The translations under genes and the position numbers were made by a program. The notes under the pieces were generated by a model. The model had not been told where the DNA came from. It saw nothing but the letters and a program-made list of their open reading frames with translations, and searched no databases. Shown here piece by piece: positions 26,035 to 32,952 of a stretch of DNA of 32,952 nt. Source of the stretch: Gilliamella sp. N-G2 (GTDB lineage Bacteria > Pseudomonadota > Gammaproteobacteria > Enterobacterales > Orbaceae); the NCBI RefSeq assembly GCF_002142215.1, contig NZ_NAST01000014.1:49893-82844 (forward strand), read 5' to 3'. How positions within the stretch are numbered: position 1 is the stretch's first letter; each line of letters starts with the position of its first letter.

Positions 26035-27831
26035 TTAATCTTTACCCACATGCAGAATCGCTAAAAATGCTTCTTGTGGTAATTCTACATTTCCTACTTG
26101 TTTCATGCGTTTTTTACCTTCTTTTTGTTTTTGTAAAAGTTTTTTCTTACGACTTACATCACCACCATAGCATTTGGCTAAAACATTTTTACGTAATTGT
26201 TTTACTGTAGAACGAGCTATAACATGATTTCCAATTGCTGCTTGAATAGCAATATCAAATTGTTGACGTGGGATAAGATCTTTCATTTTTTCAACCAATT
26301 CTCGCCCACGATAAGGTGCATTATCTTTATGGGTAATAAGTGCCAACGCATCAACCCGTTCACTGTTAATCAATACATCCAGTCTGACCATGTCAGCAAC
26401 TTGGAAACGTTTAAAACTGTAATCTAATGAAGCATATCCGCGCGAAGTTGATTTTAGTTTGTCGAAGAAGTCTAAAACAACTTCGGTCATAGGAATCTCA
26501 TAAGTTAATGCTACTTGATTGCCATGATAAACCATATTAATTTGTACACCGCGTTTTTCAGCACATAAAGTAATTACATTACCTAAATACGTTTGTGGGA
26601 CCAATATATTACATTCAGCAATTGGTTCTCGCAGTTCTTGAATGTTATTGACTGCCGGTAGTTTTGCTGGGCTATCGACATAGATAAGTTCATTTTGTGT
26701 AGTTAAAACTTCATAAACTACAGTTGGTGCAGTAGTAATTAGATCAAGATTATACTCTCTTTCTAATCTTTCTTGAATTATTTCCATGTGTAATAAACCA
26801 AGAAAACCACAACGGAAACCAAATCCTAAAGCACCAGAATTTTCAGGCTCATAAAAGAGAGAGGCATCATTAAGGCTTAATTTACCTAATGCATCGCGAA
26901 ATGCTTCATAATCATCAGAGCTAGTTGGAAATAATCCAGCATAGACTTGTGGTTTCACTTTTTTAAAGCCAGGTAAGGCTTTATCTGCAGGCGTTCTAGC
27001 TGATGTTAATGTATCACCTACAGGTGCGCCTAAAATATCTTTAATTGCACAAACCACCCAACCTACTTCACCACAATGTAAACAGTCTTTATCAACTTGT
27101 TTTGGTGTAAAGATGCCTAAACGATCAACATGATAAGTCATGCCGGTACTCATCACTTTGATTTTATCACCTTTATTTAACTCACCATTTTTGATACGAA
27201 TTAGTGATACCACGCCTAAATAGTTATCAAACCATGAATCAATAATAAGTGCTTGTAGTGGTGCATTAGAATCCCCTTCAGGAGCAGGAATATCATGAAC
27301 AAGTTGTTCAAGTACGTCAACTACACCAACTCCAGTTTTAGCTGAACATTTTACTGCATTGCTGGCATCTATACCAACAATGTCTTCAATCTCTTCGGCC
27401 ACACGTTCAGGTTCAGCTGCCGGTAAGTCTATTTTATTAAGTACAGGTACGACTTCAAGATCCATATCAAGTGCAGTATAACAGTTAGCTAGGGTTTGTG
27501 CTTCAACCCCCTGTCCAGCATCAACTACTAGTAGGGCGCCTTCACATGCGGCTAGAGAACGAGATACTTCATAGGAAAAGTCAACATGTCCTGGAGTATC
27601 AATAAAATTGAGCTGATATGTTTGGCCATCTTGAGAATGATAATCTAAAGTAACACTTTGTGCTTTAATTGTAATACCACGTTCACGTTCTAGATCCATT
27701 GAGTCTAGAACTTGTGCTTCCATTTCGCGATCAGAAAGTCCACCACAGATTTGGATAATACGATCGGAAAGCGTTGATTTACCATGGTCAATATGGGCAA
27801 TAATTGAAAAATTGCGAATATTTTTATTCAT
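26035..27831 (-). CDS. lepA: Elongation factor 4 (LepA), translational GTPase
   Basis: LepA is a ribosome-binding GTPase related to EF-G. The 598-residue protein has [10 protein letters not shown] (11-20), DTPGHVDF and NKIDLPAA in the G domain. The EF-G-like domains and the characteristic LepA C-terminal region ([33 protein letters not shown]) follow. It leads lepA-lepB-rnc-era. The 127 bases upstream separate it from rseB; a weak read-through from the rpoE operon is possible since no terminator is seen there. Confidence 0.97.
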   Translation of the reverse strand: MNKNIRNFSIIAHIDHGKSTLSDRIIQICGGLSDREMEAQVLDSMDLERERGITIKAQSVTLDYHSQDGQTYQLNFIDTPGHVDFSYEVSRSLAACEGALLVVDAGQGVEAQTLANCYTALDMDLEVVPVLNKIDLPAAEPERVAEEIEDIVGIDASNAVKCSAKTGVGVVDVLEQLVHDIPAPEGDSNAPLQALIIDSWFDNYLGVVSLIRIKNGELNKGDKIKVMSTGMTYHVDRLGIFTPKQVDKDCLHCGEVGWVVCAIKDILGAPVGDTLTSARTPADKALPGFKKVKPQVYAGLFPTSSDDYEAFRDALGKLSLNDASLFYEPENSGALGFGFRCGFLGLLHMEIIQERLEREYNLDLITTAPTVVYEVLTTQNELIYVDSPAKLPAVNNIQELREPIAECNILVPQTYLGNVITLCAEKRGVQINMVYHGNQVALTYEIPMTEVVLDFFDKLKSTSRGYASLDYSFKRFQVADMVRLDVLINSERVDALALITHKDNAPYRGRELVEKMKDLIPRQQFDIAIQAAIGNHVIARSTVKQLRKNVLAKCYGGDVSRKKKLLQKQKEGKKRMKQVGNVELPQEAFLAILHVGKD

Positions 27832-27958
27832 ATCAATAAGTTATATTTTATTTATGTACTGTTAATTACCGTTAATGTTATTGGCTATAAATAACAAATC
27901 AAATAATCACGAAAATAGAAGCAAACATTCTACACATTAATAGTCAGTAAGCATAGTG

Positions 27959-28960
27959 TTATCGAGAGGTTTTCGGTGATTTCTCAACAATATTTTGTGC
28001 AATTCTTTCAATCGTGGCTTCGGGTAAATTACCAATAATGATAATATTCTTACTTCCCAAATTAGTCGAAAATATTGTTCGCCCACCTTGCTGAATAAGT
28101 TGATTTGATTGGCTTGCCTGCTCTAAAGAGACATTTACCGTAAAAGAAAACACACCATCAGAAAACAGTTTGGTCGCTATATCAGAACTATAAAAATTGA
28201 CATTATAAGCGGCAATTTCTTTAAATCCTTTTGGCAACCATGCTAAACGCCAAGCATCAAGTAAATTATTCTGTTTTTCAATTGATAATAGAATTGGATA
28301 GGTTCGGTTATCAATATAATTTTTAAATTTTTTGGCATCAAAACTAACATCAATATCTAACACTTTTAATTGATTAACTATGTCATTATCATCATCGATT
28401 AAGTCTATTCGCAATGGTAGAAAATTTTCATCGTCGATCCAGATAACATAACTATAACGATCTCTATCTTTAGCAATTACTTTAACTAATTGGACACTAC
28501 GATTGGCTGTCCTTGTTTTACCTAATAAAATAAAGTCATAAATACTTGCTAACGAGTTAAAATCATTATAGACAACGTCAGGAAAAGCCTCAGAAATACG
28601 AGAACTCGCAATCGAAAATGAAGGACTATCCGGTTGAAAATAACTGGTAGTATCGTTATGTAAAATGATCTCTTTTTCCGGCCCTTCAAGATAAAGTAAC
28701 TGAGCATTGATATTTTCTTTTTTAACTGCACCTAAGTGATTATATTCAAAGGTTGTTGTAAATTGCTCTCTATCTTGAGATACAAAGTGCATTTGATAAT
28801 CACTTGTTTGCACTGCTTTACTCATTTTATTTAATAAGTTTAATGCTTCATTTGTTTCAGTCGCTATCACTGATGTAGAAAACAATATAAAAAACAGAGT
28901 AATAATAAAATTATTACTCTGTTTTAATTTAAAATTTATTAAAGAAAATAAAAAATTCAT
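27959..28960 (-). CDS. rseB: Sigma-E factor regulatory protein RseB
   Basis: RseB is the periplasmic protein that binds RseA and senses lipopolysaccharide, protecting RseA from cleavage. The 333-residue protein starts with a long signal peptide ending near SVIA. Two domains follow: a LolA-like lipid-binding half (about 35-215) and a smaller C-terminal half that contacts RseA (about 230-325). It begins 6 bases after the rseA stop. Unusually, its signal-peptide codons contain a perfect 15-bp stem-loop (28891-28925) with a T-run, a terminator-like structure inside the gene. No rseC follows; the next gene is lepA. Confidence 0.9.
   Translation of the reverse strand: MNFLFSLINFKLKQSNNFIITLFFILFSTSVIATETNEALNLLNKMSKAVQTSDYQMHFVSQDREQFTTTFEYNHLGAVKKENINAQLLYLEGPEKEIILHNDTTSYFQPDSPSFSIASSRISEAFPDVVYNDFNSLASIYDFILLGKTRTANRSVQLVKVIAKDRDRYSYVIWIDDENFLPLRIDLIDDDNDIVNQLKVLDIDVSFDAKKFKNYIDNRTYPILLSIEKQNNLLDAWRLAWLPKGFKEIAAYNVNFYSSDIATKLFSDGVFSFTVNVSLEQASQSNQLIQQGGRTIFSTNLGSKNIIIIGNLPEATIERIAQNIVEKSPKTSR
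28889..28925 (-). terminator. Terminator-like stem-loop inside the start of rseB
   Basis: In the mRNA direction AAAACAGAGTAATAA and TTATTACTCTGTTTT form a perfect 15-bp stem with a five-base loop, ending in six T. It covers codons about 12-24 of rseB. It has the A-tract/stem/T-tract form of an intrinsic terminator and could cause partial termination between rseA and rseB when translation is weak. Confidence 0.55.
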
Positions 28961-28966
28961 ATTTAT

Positions 28967-29527
28967 TTAATGGGCATTTAACCTTTTTTGTAATTCATAA
29001 TCTTGAACCAACAATCGAATCTTATCATATTGTCTTTTTTCAAGTAATTGCTGATTATTATGTTGTTGTATTCCACCGACAGGTGCAACACTAACACCCA
29101 TAGGTACAGTATTAAGTGTCGGGATTAAACCTGTATCATCTGACTGACCTTGATGATATTGAACACCAGCAATAATTGCTAATGTAACACAAGCAGCTAG
29201 TCCAACCTGGCTAACTTTAACCATGGCGTCTTTGATCCTTACCCAAAATAGATTTTCAGCTTTAGGAATTGAAATCTCATTTTGAGATGGTTGCTCAGTT
29301 AATTGTGGGTATAAATCATCATCAACAATCGCCAAAGCAACTTGATTACTAATATCTAATGTTAATGAACTACCGTGCAATTCTCCTCGCATTGCGTCTC
29401 TTGCAATATGATAACGATGCCAGCAGGATTGCAAACTTTCATCATGGCTAACCATCTCAACAACGTGTTGATCAGTTAACTCACCATCCATTAATAATGA
29501 AAGTTGCTGTTTCTGTTCTATTTGCAT
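28967..29527 (-). CDS. rseA: Anti-sigma-E factor RseA
   Basis: RseA is the inner-membrane anti-sigma factor that holds sigma-E inactive until cut by DegS and RseP. The N-terminal sigma-binding domain (about 1-95; LSLLMDGELTD and CWHRYHIARDAMRGE) is followed by one membrane segment at about 104-122 and a periplasmic part of only about 64 residues. The PMGVSVAP stretch may correspond to the DegS cleavage region, and VQDYELQKRL matches the E. coli segment near the RseB-binding site. The protein is 186 residues against about 216 in E. coli; the Gln-rich tail beyond DYELQRRL is missing. Confidence 0.92.
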   Translation of the reverse strand: MQIEQKQQLSLLMDGELTDQHVVEMVSHDESLQSCWHRYHIARDAMRGELHGSSLTLDISNQVALAIVDDDLYPQLTEQPSQNEISIPKAENLFWVRIKDAMVKVSQVGLAACVTLAIIAGVQYHQGQSDDTGLIPTLNTVPMGVSVAPVGGIQQHNNQQLLEKRQYDKIRLLVQDYELQKRLNAH

Positions 29528-29562
29528 AGTAGATACCTTAAATTTCTTGCTACTTAATTTAT

Positions 29563-30135
29563 TTAACCAATTAAAGGTTTAATTTTTTCATCAATAGCGT
29601 CACGAGCTCTAAAAATACGTGATCTAACTGTTCCAACCGGTGTTCCCATAATTTCGGCAATTTCCTCATAACTTAAACCGTCAATTTCACGTAATGTGAT
29701 AGCAGTTCTCAAATCATAAGGTAATGCTTCAATTGCTTCAAATACAACTTTTTCAACTTCTTTAGAAAGAACTAAACTTTCTGGGTTATCGACATCTCTC
29801 AATGAGTCAGCACCTTCGTAACTTTCAGCTTCACTAGCATCAATATCCGAAGATGGCGGTCGTCGACCTTGCGAAATTAAATAATTTTTTGCTGTATTAA
29901 CCGCAATTCGGTACAACCAAGTATAAAAAATACTTTCCCCTTTAAAAGAGCTTAACGAACGATAAGCTTTGATAAAGGTTTCTTGCACAACATCAGGGAC
30001 CTCAGAAGGTAAAACATAACGTGATACCAAATGAGCTAGCTTATTTTGATAACGAACGACAAGTAAATTAAACGCATTTTTATCTCCATTCAAAACGCGT
30101 TCAACTAAAGCTTGGTCTGTTAGTTGCTCCCCCAT
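29563..30135 (-). CDS. rpoE: RNA polymerase sigma-E factor
   Basis: This is an extracytoplasmic-function sigma factor that directs the envelope-stress response. The 190-residue protein has region 2 (about 20-90; DVVQETFIKAYRSLSSFKGESIFYTWLYRIAVNTAKN) and region 4 (about 130-180; LREIDGLSYEEIAEIMGTPVGTVRSRIFRARDAI), typical of the RpoE subgroup. GAGGA lies about 11 bases before the ATG. It is followed by rseA after 35 bases. A sigma-E-type promoter at 30198-30225 shows that it probably controls its own operon. Its upstream neighbour is cyaA on the same strand, unlike the divergent nadB of E. coli. Confidence 0.97.
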   Translation of the reverse strand: MGEQLTDQALVERVLNGDKNAFNLLVVRYQNKLAHLVSRYVLPSEVPDVVQETFIKAYRSLSSFKGESIFYTWLYRIAVNTAKNYLISQGRRPPSSDIDASEAESYEGADSLRDVDNPESLVLSKEVEKVVFEAIEALPYDLRTAITLREIDGLSYEEIAEIMGTPVGTVRSRIFRARDAIDEKIKPLIG

Positions 30136-30197
30136 TAAAGGCCATTCCTCATCATGTTAATACTATTAGTGTGGCCCAAAATTGTACACTCTAACAG

Positions 30198-30225
30198 TTA
30201 GATTCATAAATTAAAAAAAAGTTCC
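30198..30225 (-). promoter_or_regulatory. Sigma-E-dependent promoter of rpoE
   Basis: On the - strand GGAACTT (30219-30225), a 16-base spacer and TCTAA (30198-30202) match the sigma-E consensus GGAACTT-N16-TCTRA. Transcription would start near 30190, about 55 bases before the rpoE ATG. The -10 lies inside the perfect palindrome TCTAACAGTTAGA (30190-30202). Confidence 0.85.
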
Positions 30226-30284
30226 CATTATTTTAATAAAAATTTCATTTCTTTAGCTAATTATTTTATTTTTTATCACGTTAA

Positions 30285-30321
30285 ATACTAAAAAAATTAT
30301 GTTCCTTAATTTTCTTAGTAT
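30285..30321 (-). terminator. Stem-loop after cyaA, possible terminator
   Basis: ATACTAAAAAAATTA (30285-30299) and TAATTTTCTTAGTAT (30307-30321) pair at 14 of 15 positions around a seven-base loop, just past the cyaA stop. The adjoining T-run is on the + strand side, so it would work best against + strand transcripts. Its role for cyaA is uncertain. Confidence 0.4.
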
Positions 30322-30327
30322 ATTTTT

Positions 30328-32808
30328 TTAACTAAAGTAATTGAGTAAGAAGATTTCACGTTTACCAACATCATTATAGGTAATTTGGTAAAATTGCGGC
30401 AAATTAAAATTAACAGAACTACTGGTGGTAAAAGTAAAGCGGTCATCTGATAATACATAAAAATCGTTAATGTCTTTAACCATGCTTTCTTTGGAACCGT
30501 TACAATTACGGTAAATTTCGATTTGATTATGCTCGTTTAAAATATATAAATCAAATCCATTTGCGGTATCTTCAAAAAAGAATTGAATGATACCTTCATA
30601 AGCAACAGTATCTATTTCTTTTGGTAATTCATTGCTTTCATCTAAAATATTTAGTGGCCTACCCTGAATTTTATTATTTGATACTGCGCCATAAAAATCA
30701 ATGGCATTTTCAAATTGATGGAACGAAACACCAAATCGTTCAAAAAATAAATACCAAGACTCTCCATCTATTCTCAGTGGTTTAACTTGAGTTAAATTAT
30801 TTTTAGTTGTAGTTAATCGTAAATCGACACAATCATACATCAACTTCTTCATTTGGTTTTTGATTTTATAGCTGAGTTGATTGCTATAGCAAAAAATTTC
30901 AACCAAATTAGGTAAATCAGCATCTTTATGCATACGATTAAGTAAAGCTTTTATTGCTTCTAGCACACACAAACTACCACTAAAATGTAAAACTCGAATT
31001 TCATTCCATGAGTTTCGATAAAGTAAATCAATTGTGCTAACTAAGCTTAGTTCTTGTTTACCATAATTTAAAACATTAGTGCTGATTTCGTCTTCTAATT
31101 CTAAATTGATCGTAGGATCATTTTCTAAATTTAATACGATAGCTAAATGTCGTATTTCACATGGCCCATATAATTGTTCTTCAGTTGGTATTGGAACATC
31201 AATCGGAAAGTAATTTTTTAAATTTTTAATAAGTTTAGTAATTTTTTGGTTATCTCGATCATCACCATCATAATAATAAAATTGGGTTGAATCTGAAATC
31301 AAACCATTAAAGTAACACCATCCAACTAATTTAACTAAATATTTACTATATTCTAAATATTGGTGTCCAACTATCGAACTAAGTTTGGGCGGGTGATTAT
31401 AAACATACCACCCAGCTCGATTAATCCGATCTTCTTTAACATGAATAAAAGTTAATACTTGTTCTTGCAAATTATCAGAAATATTAAGTTTCAATGTGGA
31501 TATTTTTCCGGGTAAAACTTCAAAAGAGGCATATAATTTTCGTGTCAATATCGCTAAATCTTGTGGACTGATCAGCGAATCTAGATTGTTACGACGGCCA
31601 AAATTAAGCAAATTACGATAACCGGTCATCATCGTATGTAATAATATTTCGTGTATTTCACGTACTTGTTCTATTTTCCACGTTTTACTTGCATCTAATT
31701 TTTCCAATAATGGTTTACGCCATTCCCACTTTTGAACAAATTCATTTAACACTTCACGCCGCCAAGACTGTAAATCACATTTTTGTGATAATTTTTCATT
31801 TACTTTTAAATAAAAGCAATGTCTAACTAACTCAAGACGCTGAAAATCTCTTATCTCCTTCAAATAGTTCGAGATTCGATCCAATAACATTAAGTATGAA
31901 TCAAGATAATGATGCATATGGATTTCACCTTTTTGAATGAACTCCCGCATCTCAAAAGCGATAGGTCTATTCTTTGGATAAATTGAAGAATAAGCTTCAA
32001 GCAATAATGTTTTTAATACAGCTTTGAATGGTGAATCGATACTTTTATATAATTGCCATAAACTCGCACCAAAATACTCTTCGGCAGATAACCCTGTTAA
32101 CGATCCAAAATCAATCCATTCTTCACGTTTGATGATATTAGATACAACTAATGCTTGAACACATTTTTCGTAGGTTGGATAAGTAACATTATTGACAGTA
32201 AAATCAGAGGGAACCGCAAACCACAATAATCGTTTACCTGCTAAAAGATTAGCTGAACGATAAAATTCCTCAAGCAGTAATATGTGCTGGGCAGAGCCAC
32301 AGTTTTCCCCCATTAGACATTCATGATGTTGATTAATAAATCGGTCAACATCAACAACAAATAAAGTAAGTTTAACACCGAGATTTTTAGCCCAAGCTTC
32401 TATCAATCGACATTTCATTATTAATGCTTGCTTTTTAACTGTAGATAAATTATTTTCGATACATACCCATATATCTAGATCTGAAGTGATAGATTGTCCG
32501 ATAGAACACGTACTGCCCATTGAATATAATGCAGAAATATCACTGTGATTTGTTTTATTTACCTCATTAAAATTAAAGTCATTATTTAACTGTTTAATAA
32601 TTTCTTTGGATGGTTGATAAAATGCAATACCCAATGGTGTATCTTCATTCAGATAGCCTGGAAGTTTGGGGTGGTGAAAATGAAAAAGAATTGGCAACAA
32701 TGAAAAAACACGCTGAAAACCCAAAGACATGCCACTTTGAGCTCGATTGTGTTTTAGTTTTGTAAGTTCATCAAGTTTTTCTTTTATCTCATTAATATTG
32801 TGTTGCAT
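30328..32808 (-). CDS. cyaA: Class I adenylate cyclase
   Basis: CyaA makes cyclic AMP from ATP for CRP-dependent catabolite control. The roughly 826-residue protein aligns along its length with the E. coli enzyme. The nucleotidyltransferase signature YSMGST...SDLDIWVC has the metal-binding Asp110 and Asp112, and the long block AEEYFGASLWQLYKSIDSPFKAVLKTLLLEAYS is nearly identical. The C-terminal half (regulatory in E. coli) is more diverged. The ATG at 32808 aligns with the E. coli start. A TTG at 32856 would add 16 residues but lies only a few bases from the likely transcription start of a promoter with -10 TATAAT at 32866-32871. No strong Shine-Dalgarno is seen, and weak initiation is also known for E. 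coli cyaA. Confidence 0.93.
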   Translation of the reverse strand: MQHNINEIKEKLDELTKLKHNRAQSGMSLGFQRVFSLLPILFHFHHPKLPGYLNEDTPLGIAFYQPSKEIIKQLNNDFNFNEVNKTNHSDISALYSMGSTCSIGQSITSDLDIWVCIENNLSTVKKQALIMKCRLIEAWAKNLGVKLTLFVVDVDRFINQHHECLMGENCGSAQHILLLEEFYRSANLLAGKRLLWFAVPSDFTVNNVTYPTYEKCVQALVVSNIIKREEWIDFGSLTGLSAEEYFGASLWQLYKSIDSPFKAVLKTLLLEAYSSIYPKNRPIAFEMREFIQKGEIHMHHYLDSYLMLLDRISNYLKEIRDFQRLELVRHCFYLKVNEKLSQKCDLQSWRREVLNEFVQKWEWRKPLLEKLDASKTWKIEQVREIHEILLHTMMTGYRNLLNFGRRNNLDSLISPQDLAILTRKLYASFEVLPGKISTLKLNISDNLQEQVLTFIHVKEDRINRAGWYVYNHPPKLSSIVGHQYLEYSKYLVKLVGWCYFNGLISDSTQFYYYDGDDRDNQKITKLIKNLKNYFPIDVPIPTEEQLYGPCEIRHLAIVLNLENDPTINLELEDEISTNVLNYGKQELSLVSTIDLLYRNSWNEIRVLHFSGSLCVLEAIKALLNRMHKDADLPNLVEIFCYSNQLSYKIKNQMKKLMYDCVDLRLTTTKNNLTQVKPLRIDGESWYLFFERFGVSFHQFENAIDFYGAVSNNKIQGRPLNILDESNELPKEIDTVAYEGIIQFFFEDTANGFDLYILNEHNQIEIYRNCNGSKESMVKDINDFYVLSDDRFTFTTSSSVNFNLPQFYQITYNDVGKREIFLLNYFS

Positions 32809-32865
32809 AGCATAATTCAGGTAGACAGATGTACTATTGACGAATAATTTCTTCAATAATTCTAT

Positions 32866-32895
32866 ATTATAACGTAAAAAGAATGTAAATTTAAA
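32866..32895 (-). promoter_or_regulatory. Probable cyaA promoter
   Basis: A perfect TATAAT (complement of 32866-32871) has a TTTAAA -35-like hexamer 18 bases upstream (32890-32895). Transcription would begin near 32859, leaving a leader of about 50 bases if translation starts at 32808. No CRP site was evident. Confidence 0.45.
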
Positions 32896-32915
32896 AATAA
32901 AACGAAATAAATATT

Positions 32916-32952
32916 ATGATCACTGTAGAAAAAATATCACAATCTTTAAAAA
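32916..32952 (+). CDS. Possible start of a divergent gene, cut by the window edge
   Basis: An ATG at 32916 opens a frame of 12 codons (MITVEKISQSLK) that runs off the window. It is divergent from cyaA, where many gammaproteobacteria have another gene. No clear Shine-Dalgarno precedes it and there is too little sequence to name it. Confidence 0.3.
   Translation, partial: MITVEKISQSLK

Noticed and set aside
27848..27894. Inverted repeat TTATTTAT/ATAAATAA upstream of lepA
   Set aside because: Only 8 A/T bases per arm with a 31-base spacer, expected by chance in this composition.

Overview
The window is AT-rich chromosomal DNA from a gammaproteobacterium. The purHD pair, the rpoE-rseA-rseB block, the lepA-lepB-rnc-era operon, a class I adenylate cyclase, and an IdnO/IdnR pair very close to the enterobacterial proteins all point that way. 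The low G+C and the gene content fit Orbaceae (for example Gilliamella, a bee-gut symbiont); this placement is an inference, and no rRNA is present to confirm it.

Region 1 (19-14770) is an aryl polyene (APE) biosynthetic gene cluster. Sixteen tightly packed + strand genes, many overlapping by 1-30 bases, follow the apeC-to-apeR order as I recall it from the described enterobacterial/Xenorhabdus clusters: chain-length-factor-like ketosynthase, acyltransferase, two acyl carrier proteins, membrane protein, aryl-acid:ACP ligase, dehydratase, glycosyltransferase-acyltransferase fusion, thioesterase, LolA-like carrier, MMPL exporter, lipoprotein, ketosynthase, second dehydratase, ketoreductase, ketosynthase. 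A methyltransferase gene is divergent at the left edge. Together they should activate an aromatic acid, extend it with a type II ketosynthase system into a conjugated polyene, attach it to a membrane lipid and move it to the outer membrane.

Region 2 (14771-16923) is very AT-rich. It carries two unrecognised multi-pass membrane proteins on the - strand and several inverted repeats. Region 3 (16924-19836) is purH-purD, - strand.

Region 4 (20038-23412) is a small ketogluconate module: idnO (5-keto-gluconate reductase), an MFS sugar-acid transporter and the LacI-family regulator idnR. Two overlapping palindromic operators lie directly before idnO, and intrinsic terminators follow the transporter and idnR.

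Region 5 (23425-30225) is a - strand housekeeping and stress block: rpoE-rseA-rseB, then lepA-lepB-rnc-era. rpoE has a clear sigma-E-type promoter (GGAACTT-N16-TCTAA), implying autoregulation. The usual rseC gene is absent between rseB and lepA, and the start of rseB contains a perfect 15-bp terminator-like stem-loop. Region 6 (30328-32808) is cyaA, followed at the right edge by the first codons of a possible divergent gene.

I found no tRNA, rRNA, CRISPR array or insertion sequence. The least explained elements are the two orphan membrane proteins, the long imperfect palindromes at 16148-16217 and 20862-20945, and the hairpin inside rseB.
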